Shown: positions 17,353 to 25,786 of the stretch, piece after piece
Numbering within the stretch: position 1 is the stretch's first letter
Layout: every line of letters starts with the position of its first letter
Assembly (NCBI GenBank): GCA_964586075.1
Contig: CAZPGZ010000015.1
Coordinates: forward strand, 16,681 to 80,680
DNA from: JBAZLV01 sp964586075
Lineage (GTDB): Bacteria; Nitrospirota; UBA9217
DNA length: 64,000 nucleotides
Reading direction: 5' to 3'
The notes under the pieces: generated by a model
The model's database searches: none
Told to the model about the DNA's origin: nothing
The model's input: the letters and a program-made list of their open reading frames with translations, nothing else
Made by a program: the position numbers and the translations under genes

Positions 17353-18294
17353 GTGATACTGATAACGGGAGGAACGGGGTTTGTAGGAAGACATTTTGTC
17401 CAGCGAGCGAGCGCGGAAGGCATTGCAGTCCGGGCTCTCATCAGGGACCCGAGAAAAGCGCAGGCGCTCAAAAATCTGGATGTGGATCTTGTTCAGGGCG
17501 ACATTTCCGACAAGAGCGCGCTTGAGTCCGCAACTGCGGGGGCGGACAGTGTTGTTCATCTCGTCGGGATAATCCAGGAAGCGCCACACGTTACGTTTCA
17601 CGGCATTCATGTTGAGGGTACACGAAACGTTCTTAATGCCGCGCAGGCGAACGGGGTTCGGTCCTTTCTTTATCTAAGCGCTCTCGGCGCGAGACCAAAC
17701 GCAGCGAGCATGTATCACAAAACCAAGTGGGGTGCGGAGGAATTGGTGCGCAAAAGCGGCATCCCGTTCTCCATCGTGCGTCCCTCGCTCATTTACGGAA
17801 GTAATGACGGATTTACCACCCGATTGACTGAGGCAATCAAGTTTTCACCGTTTCTTCCGATTATGGGATCCGGGCAGTCCAGGGTTCAACCCATTTCCAT
17901 CGACGATGTCGTTTCCTGCATGCTGAAAGCGGTGACGGATCGCGCCTTGCTGAATGCAACGTATGAAATCGGCGGACCCGAGCAGTTGACCTACCAGGAG
18001 ATAACGGTTGCCCTTGCAAACGCCCTGGGAATACACCGCCCACTTTTACACCTGCCGCTCTCGCTCATGCGAATAGCAGTCAAGCTGTTTGAGTCGCTGT
18101 TGACAGTGCCGCCGCTCACCACTGATCAGCTTACCATGCTCCAGGAAGACAACATCTGCGACATGCGAGACATCCGTGAAGTCTTCGGGGTCGAGCCGGT
18201 CACCTTCCCGGAGGGGCTGACTGCATTTTTTAAAGGATCTCATCAGCCGTGCAAAAAACCCGGTTCCTGCGAAAGAAAAGGAGCGCGCTTGTGA
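17353..18294 (+). CDS. NAD(P)-binding SDR, complex I NDUFA9-like
   Basis: A 313-residue atypical short-chain dehydrogenase starting at a GTG. It has the nucleotide loop TGGTGFVG (5-12), VVHLVGI, the segment YLSALGA and a MYHKTKWGAEELV helix replacing the usual YxxxK. This arrangement is typical of the NDUFA9-related proteins, which bind NAD(P)H tightly and are often of unknown substrate in bacteria. No complex I genes are nearby. Its stop overlaps the start of the next gene in a GTGA junction, so translation of the two is probably coupled. An enzyme acting on quinone or isoprenoid side chains is possible but not shown. Confidence 0.8.
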   Translation: MILITGGTGFVGRHFVQRASAEGIAVRALIRDPRKAQALKNLDVDLVQGDISDKSALESATAGADSVVHLVGIIQEAPHVTFHGIHVEGTRNVLNAAQANGVRSFLYLSALGARPNAASMYHKTKWGAEELVRKSGIPFSIVRPSLIYGSNDGFTTRLTEAIKFSPFLPIMGSGQSRVQPISIDDVVSCMLKAVTDRALLNATYEIGGPEQLTYQEITVALANALGIHRPLLHLPLSLMRIAVKLFESLLTVPPLTTDQLTMLQEDNICDMRDIREVFGVEPVTFPEGLTAFFKGSHQPCKKPGSCERKGARL

Positions 18295-18911
18295 TATTTT
18301 GCAATATTGGAAAAGTCTTTTCATCATTGTTCGCTTTATGTTTTGTATTTTTGTGCCCTCTTTTTTCTTATGCAAACCTCGCCGATATTCCCCTTGAATG
18401 GAAGCCGACGGATGCAATAAGCTCCTACGATCCCATTGATCTCGCTGCATACCGTCAAGCATCCTTTGTCATCAAGCCATTCAGGGATATGCGGAAAAAC
18501 ACCGCGGAAATCGGCGCTAATGTGGAAAAGCAATTATCCAACCCCGACATGCGCGTTACCACCAAGGACAATGTTGCCGTATGGCTCACCAATCAATTCG
18601 GGAGCATTCTGAAGGAATTCCAAATAAATGTTGTTAAAAACCGGGGAACGTTGATACTGGAAGCCGACGTGATCAAGTTTTTCGTAACCGAAAAATCGAT
18701 GTACCAAGCCGAGGTTACTCTCAAGGTCCGCCTGAAGGCAAAAAACAATACTGTGGTCTGGAGCGGCACGACGAGCGGAAGCGCGTCCCGTTTCGGCCAT
18801 TCCTATAAAGCGGAAAATTATTATGAAGCCCTGAGCAATGCGACCGTCTCCGCAGTGCACGGTCTTCTGAAAAATGAATCTTTTATCCAGGCAGTTCAAA
18901 AGAGCAAATAG
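18291..18911 (+). CDS. Periplasmic protein, YajG-like
   Basis: A 206-residue exported protein. The GTG at 18291 overlaps the preceding stop by four bases and has a GGAG nine bases upstream, so it is preferred over an ATG 42 bases earlier. A hydrophobic signal (about residues 9-27) ends at SYA-N without a lipobox cysteine. The mature part resembles YajG-type or other secretion-associated lipoproteins: FVIKPFRDMRKN, WLTNQFGSILKEF, LEADVIKFFV, and an amphipathic C-terminal helix. Function unknown. Together with the SDR it forms a small two-gene operon. Confidence 0.65.
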   Translation: MIFCNIGKVFSSLFALCFVFLCPLFSYANLADIPLEWKPTDAISSYDPIDLAAYRQASFVIKPFRDMRKNTAEIGANVEKQLSNPDMRVTTKDNVAVWLTNQFGSILKEFQINVVKNRGTLILEADVIKFFVTEKSMYQAEVTLKVRLKAKNNTVVWSGTTSGSASRFGHSYKAENYYEALSNATVSAVHGLLKNESFIQAVQKSK

Positions 18912-19221
18912 CAGGTTACCGCTTGCCCTTTTCGCTGCTTATCCCTCTGAATACCCCCTTTGCTCTCGGCAATAATCCTGTCAAAGTTAAGATATCGCAC
19001 ATCTCGTTTATCAAATATCTTACTACCCGTTCGTTCCCAGAACTCTACGTTTTGCTTGACTCTAACTCCCTTTTCAGCTACTCTTTTATAGTGTTTTTCT
19101 ATAGATTCTTTTTATTGGATCGGCTTGTTCCTCTAATCTTTTTCTAAAGAAGTTATCCATCGTATTCCGCAATTTATAGTTTTCCTATACTTGTCATAAC
19201 GCTTGCTGGGGGGCGGCAAAA
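18912..19221. other. Intergenic region, low-GC, no gene seen
   Basis: 310 bases rich in T on the plus strand. A possible promoter (TTGACT at 19056-19061, 17 bases, TACTCT at 19079-19084) points to the response-regulator gene but the -10 is weak. A 74-codon open frame here encodes a low-complexity Phe/Leu-rich string and is not believed to be a gene. Confidence 0.4.
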
Positions 19222-20154
19222 ATGGCAAAAGCTAAGATTCTGTATGTTGAAGACAGCAAAACACAGGGAATGATAACAAAAAAATTCCTGGAGGAGAGCG
19301 GCTACGCCGTAACGTGGGTTGCTGACGGCTCATCTGCGCTCCGCCAGGCCCAGGGAGATCTCTTTGATGTCGTCCTCCTCGACTGCATCCTGCCGGACAT
19401 GGATGGAAACGACGTGTGCATGCAGCTGAAGCACGACCATAGTACCAGAGGCGTTCCGGTCATCATGGTTACTGCAAAGGATGGCCTCAGCGATAAAATC
19501 AACGGCCTGGAATCCGGAGCGGACGATTATCTGGCAAAGCCCTATGATGAATATGAGCTAAGGGCTCGTTTGTATGCCGCATTGAGGACAAAACGTCTCC
19601 AGGACGAGTTGATCCAAAAAAACAACGAAATGCGGGACATGCTGAGCAAGGTTGAGATGTTGTCGGTTACCGATCCCTTGACACAGCTTTTCAACAGAAG
19701 ACGGTTTGAGGATGTTCTGGCGGCCGAATTTAAAAAAGCCAAACGATATGCGACGCATCTCAGCTGCATCATGATCGACATCGATTTTTTCAAATCCATC
19801 AATGATACGTACGGCCACACGGCCGGAGACGTCGTGCTGAAAGAAATAGCCGTGATAATAAAACAATGCATCAGGACTGTTGACACCGCCTGCCGTTGGG
19901 GAGGCGAGGAATTTATCGTGCTGACGCCGATGACGTCAAAGGCATTTGCCATTCAGCCCGCCCGCAGAATCTGGAATTCAGTCTCCAGCTACAATTTCCC
20001 TTCCCTGAGCGGCAGAACAGTAACAATCAGTGCAGGAATAGCGGACGCCGCAAGCGCCTCTATCGACACCCCGGACAAGCTCATTCATGAGGCAGACCTT
20101 GCATTATATCAGGCAAAGAAGACAGGAAGAAACCGGATAGAGATCCAGAATTAG
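19222..20154 (+). CDS. Response regulator with GGDEF diguanylate cyclase domain (PleD/WspR type)
   Basis: A 310-residue two-component output protein making cyclic di-GMP. The receiver domain (1-120) has Glu10/Asp11, the phosphoacceptor Asp54 (VVLLDCILPDMDG) and Lys106. A coiled linker (about 121-148) leads to a GGDEF domain with active-site GGEEF (227-231). The product-inhibition motif RxxD is at 218-221, exactly five residues before it. The cyclase therefore looks active and feedback-regulated. No cognate kinase is adjacent. A GGGGGGC-type ribosome site precedes the ATG. Nearby chemotaxis genes at 21.5-23.6 kb suggest a motility or surface-behaviour context, but they are a separate unit. Confidence 0.95.
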   Translation: MAKAKILYVEDSKTQGMITKKFLEESGYAVTWVADGSSALRQAQGDLFDVVLLDCILPDMDGNDVCMQLKHDHSTRGVPVIMVTAKDGLSDKINGLESGADDYLAKPYDEYELRARLYAALRTKRLQDELIQKNNEMRDMLSKVEMLSVTDPLTQLFNRRRFEDVLAAEFKKAKRYATHLSCIMIDIDFFKSINDTYGHTAGDVVLKEIAVIIKQCIRTVDTACRWGGEEFIVLTPMTSKAFAIQPARRIWNSVSSYNFPSLSGRTVTISAGIADAASASIDTPDKLIHEADLALYQAKKTGRNRIEIQN

Positions 20155-20258
20155 CACGCAGGTATGCCACGTCGGCGACATCCAGAATGGCCGCACATGT
20201 GCCTGAAGCCTTTTGTGCAGCAGATTTCGACGATAAGAACTGCGCTTTCCCGTGCTTG

Positions 20259-20275
20259 AAACGCGTAGCGTTTTT
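20259..20275 (+). terminator. Short hairpin with T-run after the GGDEF gene
   Basis: AAACGC (20259-20264) pairs with GCGTTT (20268-20273) around a 3-base loop and runs into TT; a weak intrinsic terminator between the GGDEF and S51 genes. Confidence 0.4.
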
Positions 20276-20316
20276 AACACACATTAGACAACCAGTAATC
20301 AGGCGGCTATATACGC

Positions 20317-21042
20317 ATGAATATCATTGCAATAGGCGGCGGCAATCTGCGAAAAAAAGAAACGCTCGCTATCGATCAATGCATTGTCCAGCTCACCCAA
20401 AAACGCTCTCCCCGTGTTCTGTTTATTCCTACGGCAAGCGGTGATTCAAAAAATTACTGCAATACATTCGACACTGTTTATCGGGACCTGCTAGGGTGCA
20501 AAACGGACCATCTGCTTCTGTATCGCAGACCGCAAGACCGGGCCGCGGCAACTGAAAAAATCCGCGCTGCTGACATCATCTATGTGGGAGGAGGAAATAC
20601 CCTCCGCATGATGAAGCTCTGGCGCCGCATCGGGCTGGACGATCTTCTGGTCAAAGCGGCGAATCAAAGAAAAATTCTGGCCGGCTTAAGCGCGGGTGCG
20701 ATTTGCTGGCACGAATGGGGCCACTCGGATTCAAGGTCTTTTTCCGGAAGAAAAAAGTGGTCCTTCATTAAGGTTCGGGCTCTCGGCATCCGGCCCGGGT
20801 TGTTTTGTCCGCATCTGGATGCTGAAAAACGCCATGCCTCTTTAAAAAAAATGATCGCCAATACGGCCATGATAGGCATTGCGTGCGACAACAGGGCCGC
20901 AGTCTGGTACCACGATAAAGGGGCGACATGCTTGACAGCTGGAAGGAAGGCATGTGTTCATATTTATACCCTTCAGGACGGCCGTGTATTACAAAAAAAA
21001 TTTAAAAACGGCGAACGTATTGTTTTTCAGCAAAACACCTGA
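20317..21042 (+). CDS. Peptidase S51 / class I glutamine amidotransferase-like protein
   Basis: A 241-residue protein of the dipeptidase E / cyanophycinase superfamily. It opens with MNIIAIGGGN, has the YVGGGNTLRMM loop (89-99) and the nucleophile elbow GLSAGAICW with Ser125, and a candidate catalytic histidine in FCPHLD (His166). Length and order match alpha-aspartyl dipeptidase E rather than the longer cyanophycinases. Most likely it cleaves Asp-X dipeptides in the cytoplasm. It has no obvious functional link to its neighbours. Confidence 0.85.
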   Translation: MNIIAIGGGNLRKKETLAIDQCIVQLTQKRSPRVLFIPTASGDSKNYCNTFDTVYRDLLGCKTDHLLLYRRPQDRAAATEKIRAADIIYVGGGNTLRMMKLWRRIGLDDLLVKAANQRKILAGLSAGAICWHEWGHSDSRSFSGRKKWSFIKVRALGIRPGLFCPHLDAEKRHASLKKMIANTAMIGIACDNRAAVWYHDKGATCLTAGRKACVHIYTLQDGRVLQKKFKNGERIVFQQNT

Positions 21043-21134
21043 AAACTTGGCAAAGACTTTAAAAGCAATCTTTGTTTTCGTTATTCTAAACCGTTGTTGC
21101 AGCCTTGCCTTTTGTCCATTTCTTCTGACCGTTC

Positions 21135-21314
21135 ATGAAAAACAGTAAAGAAAAAATAACCTGCCTTTCCTGCCGTCACTTTTATGTAACGTGGGACAAG
21201 GATTTTCCAAACGGATGCTCGGCAATGGGTTTTAAATCGAAGCAACCCCCCTCGGTCACTGTTTATAAATGCTCGGGAATGGCTTGTCTGCAGTTCGAAA
21301 AAAAGAATAGCTAG
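21135..21314 (+). CDS. Small Cys-rich protein (59 residues)
   Basis: A short gene of 59 codons. It has a CxxC pair (LSCRHFYVTWD, with Cys10 and Cys13), a third cysteine in PNGCSAMGFKS (Cys28), a fourth in YKCSGMAC (Cys46) and Cys51. I recall this pattern (C-x2-C-x-HFYVTW...GC-x-A-x-GFKS...SG-x2-C) as a recurrent small protein in delta-type bacteria, sometimes mislabelled uracil-DNA glycosylase; that recollection is unverified. It probably binds zinc or iron. The ATG is preceded by only a weak ribosome site and lies 92 bases after the S51 gene. Confidence 0.65.
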   Translation: MKNSKEKITCLSCRHFYVTWDKDFPNGCSAMGFKSKQPPSVTVYKCSGMACLQFEKKNS

Positions 21315-21414
21315 CCCTCCATTCGCAATAACTCGAACTCCTTCCGATCAAAGTACTTGCGGTTATGCATATACTACCGCGTGATAAATCCTAATACTTT
21401 TTTCTGATAATAGT

Positions 21415-21440
21415 AGCAGTCAGAATCCGGACTGACTGCT
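21415..21440. repeat. Perfect 9-bp inverted repeat in the cheW leader
   Basis: AGCAGTCAG (21415-21423) and CTGACTGCT (21432-21440) are exact inverted copies around eight bases, about 80 bases before cheW. It could be a regulator operator or an RNA hairpin; no T-run follows. Confidence 0.6.
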
Positions 21441-21477
21441 AAAGATTTAATCACAAATACCGATAGGATAAACACGA

Positions 21478-21491
21478 GGGGCTTCTGCCCC
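21478..21491 (+). repeat. GC hairpin in the cheW leader
   Basis: GGGGC (21478-21482), loop TTCT, GCCCC (21487-21491), 28 bases before the cheW start; probably forms in the message but no known RNA class was recognised. Confidence 0.5.
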
Positions 21492-21519
21492 GAATAGTTC
21501 TGAATACCGGGAGTTACCT

Positions 21520-21948
21520 GTGTTTCAAGTCATCGGGTTTCGCCTCCAGAATGAGGAATACGCGGTTCCCATTGTAAAAGTCCGCGAAATAATCGGGATG
21601 CTGCCGATTACAGTCTTGCCCAATTTACCTGAATACTTTGAAGGCATGACGAATATCCGCGGCAGCGTCATCCCGATCATAAACTTAAAACGGCTCATGC
21701 ATCTCCCGGAAAACGGCGATGCCGCGGCCAAAATCATCGTCATCACCTGCGGAACAAGCACCTATGGCGTACTGGTCGATTCCATCACCGGCGTCGCATC
21801 CATTGATGAACAATCAGTGGAACGACCCGACCGGATTGCAAACGCTGAAGACACATCGTTCATCGACGGCATTGCAAAATTTGATAATCGGCTCGTTATC
21901 ATTCTGAATACCAGCAACCTTGTCCCTCAACTTGTGCGGGCAAGCTAA
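21520..21948 (+). CDS. cheW: Chemotaxis scaffold protein CheW-like
   Basis: A 142-residue single CheW domain that would couple chemoreceptors to CheA. It begins at a GTG with GGGAG nine bases upstream and contains the family strands VIGFRLQNEEYAVPIVKVREI, LPEYFEGMTNIRGSVIPIINL and YGVLVDSITGVASI. The following gene, 66 bases later, is a receptor, so the pair is likely one transcript. CheA is not present in the window, so this is an accessory chemosensory unit. Confidence 0.93.
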   Translation: MFQVIGFRLQNEEYAVPIVKVREIIGMLPITVLPNLPEYFEGMTNIRGSVIPIINLKRLMHLPENGDAAAKIIVITCGTSTYGVLVDSITGVASIDEQSVERPDRIANAEDTSFIDGIAKFDNRLVIILNTSNLVPQLVRAS

Positions 21949-22014
21949 AACATATTGTCTCTCATCACCGGGTAATGGGAGCCTCCAAAAACATTGAGCA
22001 AGGAGAACAGAGAG

Positions 22015-23595
22015 ATGAAGACACCATCAAAGCTTAACAGTTTCGGCAGTAAAATATTTTTCATGATTGTACTCGCAATTATCGCGGTGATAACCAGCGT
22101 GACATTCTCTTATTTGATCGCTGTGCGGGAGATAGAGGCATTGATGCTCGAAGACATATCCTCCATCGCAAATACGATGCAGAAGAACCTGACATATGTT
22201 GCAACCATTAAACCGGACGCCATCCAGGACGAAAATTTCAAGAAACACATGAATGATATTAAAATCGGGCAAAGCGGCTATGTCTACTTGATCAATGAAG
22301 ACGGTATGATGGTCACTCACCCTACAATCCAGGGGAAAAAACAGGGGGATGTGGCGCATAACCGCTATATCATCACCCACAAGGAGGGGGGAACATATTC
22401 TTTCGTTGCCGCAAGCACCGGCCAGGACAAGCTCGTGGCGTTCCGGTATATCGAACCCTGGAAGCTGTGGGTTGTCCCGGGCGTAAACAAGGCCGACTAT
22501 TTGAATCAATTAAAAGCTTCATTCCTGAAAGTGAACTTACTGTTCTCCTTGGGTGTGATTGTTGTCCTCGTTTTTGTAGCGCGGGTCATTACCCGGAAGC
22601 TGTTGAACCAGGTCGGGGGTGAGCCAGTCGTCATCGCAGAGGTTGCTGAGCGAATTTCTGAGGGCGACTTGACGGCGCAGCTCCAGTCAAACGGCAGGGG
22701 AAAAAGCGGCATCTATGCATCAATGGATAAAATGGCAGATAAATTAAAAATCATGGTCAAAGACATCAAGTCAGCGTCTGAAAGTGTGGCATCGGGAAGC
22801 GCGAACCTTTCCACCTCCTCTGAGGATCTCAACAAAGGCTCCCAAGAACTGATGCTGCAGGTGGACCAGATCGTAACGGCCATGACCGAAGTGTCCCAGA
22901 CAATCATGGATGTTGCCAAGAACGCCTCTCACGCGGCGGAGGCAAGCAAAAAAGCTTCCGAAACCGCTGCAAAAGGGAAACAGACTGTCGACCGTTCCGC
23001 GGAAGACATGGCTAAAATTGCGCAAACAGTGCAGCAAACGGCCTCTACCATTGAAGAACTCGGAAAAAGCTCGGCCCAAATCGGCGAAATTGTTGCGGTC
23101 ATCAACGGCATTGCCGATCAGACCAATCTCCTTGCGCTCAATGCGGCCATTGAGGCGGCCCGCGCCGGTGAGCAGGGACGGGGTTTCGCCGTCGTAGCAG
23201 ACGAGGTGAGAAAGCTGGCGGAGCGCACGAGCCAGGCCACAAAGGATATTGCGGACAGAATCAGCGGCATCCAGAAAGCGGCGACAGAAGCGGTCGACGC
23301 GGTAAAGAAAGGCAGCGACGAAGTGGGGAACGGCGTCGGACTCGCAAGAGAGGCAAGCGCATCGCTTGACGCCATCGTGGAAGCATCAACCGGCGCCATG
23401 GACATGGTCCAGCGCATCGCGGCGGCAACGGAAGAGCAATCGGCAGCATCAGAAGAAGTCACCCAAAACATGGAAAACATCTCAAGCATCACGAAGCGCG
23501 CGGCAAATGCATCGGACCAGATTAAAGCGTCCGCAGCCGAGCTCGCCAAGCTTTCCGCCGGATTGAAGGAAATAACCGCATTCCTGCGGGTATAA
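22015..23595 (+). CDS. Methyl-accepting chemotaxis protein with Cache sensor
   Basis: A 526-residue chemoreceptor. After the first membrane helix (about 14-36), a single-Cache periplasmic sensor contains the typical IGQSGYVYLINEDGMMVTHP segment and DKLVAFRYIEPWKLWVV. A second membrane helix (about 170-193), a HAMP region and the methylation/signalling domain with the tip DQTNLLALNAAIEAARAG follow. The ATG at 22015 has AAGGAG about ten bases upstream; a TTG seven codons earlier is less likely. Its partner cheW is immediately upstream. Cache sensors of this type usually bind small organic acids or amines; the ligand here is unknown. Confidence 0.94.
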   Translation: MKTPSKLNSFGSKIFFMIVLAIIAVITSVTFSYLIAVREIEALMLEDISSIANTMQKNLTYVATIKPDAIQDENFKKHMNDIKIGQSGYVYLINEDGMMVTHPTIQGKKQGDVAHNRYIITHKEGGTYSFVAASTGQDKLVAFRYIEPWKLWVVPGVNKADYLNQLKASFLKVNLLFSLGVIVVLVFVARVITRKLLNQVGGEPVVIAEVAERISEGDLTAQLQSNGRGKSGIYASMDKMADKLKIMVKDIKSASESVASGSANLSTSSEDLNKGSQELMLQVDQIVTAMTEVSQTIMDVAKNASHAAEASKKASETAAKGKQTVDRSAEDMAKIAQTVQQTASTIEELGKSSAQIGEIVAVINGIADQTNLLALNAAIEAARAGEQGRGFAVVADEVRKLAERTSQATKDIADRISGIQKAATEAVDAVKKGSDEVGNGVGLAREASASLDAIVEASTGAMDMVQRIAAATEEQSAASEEVTQNMENISSITKRAANASDQIKASAAELAKLSAGLKEITAFLRV

Positions 23596-23650
23596 GGTGA
23601 CGTTACCCTGATGCGAATAAGCAACAAACAATAATCAAGCGAAATGCTCC

Positions 23651-23681
23651 AAGCCTGGGAGAAATACTTCCAGGCTTTTTT
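23651..23681. terminator. Intrinsic terminator between convergent genes
   Basis: AAGCCTGG (23651-23658) pairs with CCAGGCTT (23670-23677) and runs into four more T on the plus strand, ending the cheW-receptor transcript just before the convergent corrinoid-activator stop. Confidence 0.85.
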
Positions 23682-25605
23682 ATCGCGTTCGCTCCTTCTT
23701 TGCCAGTTCTTCCTTCACCGTCGGAAAAGCGTCAATGTTTGTATGCGGCAAAAAAAGCGCTGAAAGATATTCATCCATGAAGCTGCGCAGCGAAGAAAGC
23801 TCAAGATAGGTCATTTTTTTTGCGATTTCTTCCGCTTCCTTGCGCAGCCGGTCGCACAGCAGTGCGTAGTAGGCGCCCATGATGGAAGTGTTGCCGAGAA
23901 ACCGGAATTTGTCCACCGGCAGATCGGGAAGCATCCCGATTACAATGGCTCGTTCCACGTCAAGGTACCGTCCGAACCCTCCGGCGATATAGATGGCGTC
24001 AACATCGGCGAAGTCCAGGTCCATCTGCGCAAGCAGTGTCGCGAAGCCCGCGTAGATAGCGCCCTTTGCACGGACAAGATTATCAAGGTCTGCTTCGGTA
24101 ATCACGATCTCCTTGTTGACGGAGCTTTCCACACGCCAGGCAAGCACAAACTCAAGCCCGTTTTCACCCCGCCGGATGCGGTTGGAGCCGATTTCCTCCC
24201 GTAGTTTTCCCTTTTGATTTATGACGCCGCTTAGATACATCTCGGCGAGCGCGTCGATCATGCCTGAACCACAAATGCCGGCGGGCTTCACGTCGCCGAT
24301 GACCCGGAGATGCACGTCAAAGGTCTCCGGATCGATTTCCACTTCCTCGATGGCCCCTTCCATGGCCCGCATGCCGAACTTGATGCCGCTCCCCTCGAAA
24401 GCCGGGCCCGCCGAACACGCAGCGGTCACCAGCCAGTCTCTGTTGCCGAGGACGATTTCACCGTTCGTGCCGATATCGATGAACAGGGAGACTGCCTCTT
24501 TCTTGTGCATCTGCGACACAAGGACTCCCGCGGTTATATCGCCGCCGACATAGCTCGCGACGTTCGGCATGGCGTAGACGACCGCCTGCGGATGCACTTG
24601 AAGCCCCACGCTCATGCCGCGAACAAGAGGAAACAGGGTGGCTGCAGGAATGTACGGTTCTTCGCGGATGTAGCGCGGATCTACCCCGAAAAACAGGTGC
24701 TGCATGGTCGTGTTTCCGGCTACCACGATGTAATCGATCATCCCGGTTGGAACAGCGTGCGTCGCGGCAAGTTCGGCCAAAAGCGAGTTGATGTTCTTCG
24801 CAACAAGCCCCTGAAGCTCCTTGAGTCCGTCTCGCTCTGTTGCATACACGATGCGCGTAATAACATCGTCCCCGCATGACCCCTGGCTGTTATAGGTGGC
24901 GGCCATACCGATGACGCGGCCGCTTGTCATCTCGACAAGATAGGCAACGATAGTGGTCGTGCCGATGTCCACGGCAGCGCCGAAGCAGACGCCGGAGGCG
25001 TTCCCCGGAAAAATATCGAGCACTTCGAGGGCGCCGGCAATATCCATAAGCGACGCAGTGACCCGCCACTCTCCTTCGCGCAGCACGCGGGAAAGCTTGC
25101 CCAGCACCAAATGCCCCCCATGCAGCTGTGAAGCGTCAAACCCCGCCTGCGCGACAGCGCGGCGAAGGCGCTCGTAATCTGCAATACTGTCATCCAGCGT
25201 GGGAGGCGGTATTTCAAGATACACTCTCCTGATCCGCGATTCGAGACACCCACCCGCAGACCGCATCCAGGCAAGAACGTCATCCGGATTCGCACCCAGG
25301 GCAATTTTGTGTTTAGCATGCACGCGCGACTCAGGCGGAATTTCGATGGCAACATCGCCGATGGCCTTCGAAACACAGGCGAGCACATAGCCGCTGTCTG
25401 ATTCTTCCGCGGTCAGCAGCGAGCGTGATGTTCCGCTCTCCACCCTGCCGTCCCGGACCACGACCCGGCATTTTCCGCAGGTGCCTTTTCCGCCGCACGA
25501 CGAAAGGACGGAGATCCCCGCCGTCTTCATGGCATCGAGCAGGTCAGCATTGTCGTCAATGCTTACCGTGATCCGGTCAGGCAAAAATGTTATTCTGTGT
25601 TTCAT
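23680..25605 (-). CDS. Reductive activator of corrinoid proteins (RACo-like, ferredoxin + ASKHA)
   Basis: A 641-residue protein. An N-terminal 2Fe-2S ferredoxin domain has Cys37, Cys43, Cys46 and Cys77 (SSCGGKGTCGKC, then VLACVSK). A linker domain follows, then a large ASKHA-fold ATPase with VDIGTTTIVAYLV, IDIGTNGEIVLG and CSAGPAFEGSGIK. This is the layout of RACo/RamA-like enzymes (COG3894), which use ATP to drive reduction of inactive Co(II) corrinoids. The ATG at 25605 begins the ferredoxin domain; a frame extending 35 residues upstream is not used. The AcsE-like methyltransferase at 11.7 kb could share its corrinoid partner, but no corrinoid protein is in the window. Confidence 0.9.
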   Translation of the reverse strand: MKHRITFLPDRITVSIDDNADLLDAMKTAGISVLSSCGGKGTCGKCRVVVRDGRVESGTSRSLLTAEESDSGYVLACVSKAIGDVAIEIPPESRVHAKHKIALGANPDDVLAWMRSAGGCLESRIRRVYLEIPPPTLDDSIADYERLRRAVAQAGFDASQLHGGHLVLGKLSRVLREGEWRVTASLMDIAGALEVLDIFPGNASGVCFGAAVDIGTTTIVAYLVEMTSGRVIGMAATYNSQGSCGDDVITRIVYATERDGLKELQGLVAKNINSLLAELAATHAVPTGMIDYIVVAGNTTMQHLFFGVDPRYIREEPYIPAATLFPLVRGMSVGLQVHPQAVVYAMPNVASYVGGDITAGVLVSQMHKKEAVSLFIDIGTNGEIVLGNRDWLVTAACSAGPAFEGSGIKFGMRAMEGAIEEVEIDPETFDVHLRVIGDVKPAGICGSGMIDALAEMYLSGVINQKGKLREEIGSNRIRRGENGLEFVLAWRVESSVNKEIVITEADLDNLVRAKGAIYAGFATLLAQMDLDFADVDAIYIAGGFGRYLDVERAIVIGMLPDLPVDKFRFLGNTSIMGAYYALLCDRLRKEAEEIAKKMTYLELSSLRSFMDEYLSALFLPHTNIDAFPTVKEELAKKERTR

Positions 25606-25786
25606 GAATCGACTATAGCAGGGGGAGCTGCGACGGTCAAGGGGATTCTGGCATGCAACAGGAATGGCGCAACCGGCTTGAGCAAAACGAACAGCAAGTT
25701 TCTCTTGCAATCACGCCTGATCTGTATTATCTTCTAGCAGCAATGCGGCAGCTGTGCATTGCGGTGAATTTGCAAGGAGAACCATA

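Noticed and set aside
18923..19147. 74-codon open frame in the 18.9-19.2 kb gap
   Set aside because: Phe/Leu/Ser-rich low complexity, no ribosome site; probably reflects the T-rich strand.
24310..24879. 189-codon plus-strand frame over the corrinoid activator
   Set aside because: Antisense shadow with unusual composition and no ribosome site.
25606..25786. Cobalamin riboswitch before the corrinoid activator
   Set aside because: No GCCACTG box or matching arms in the leader on either strand.
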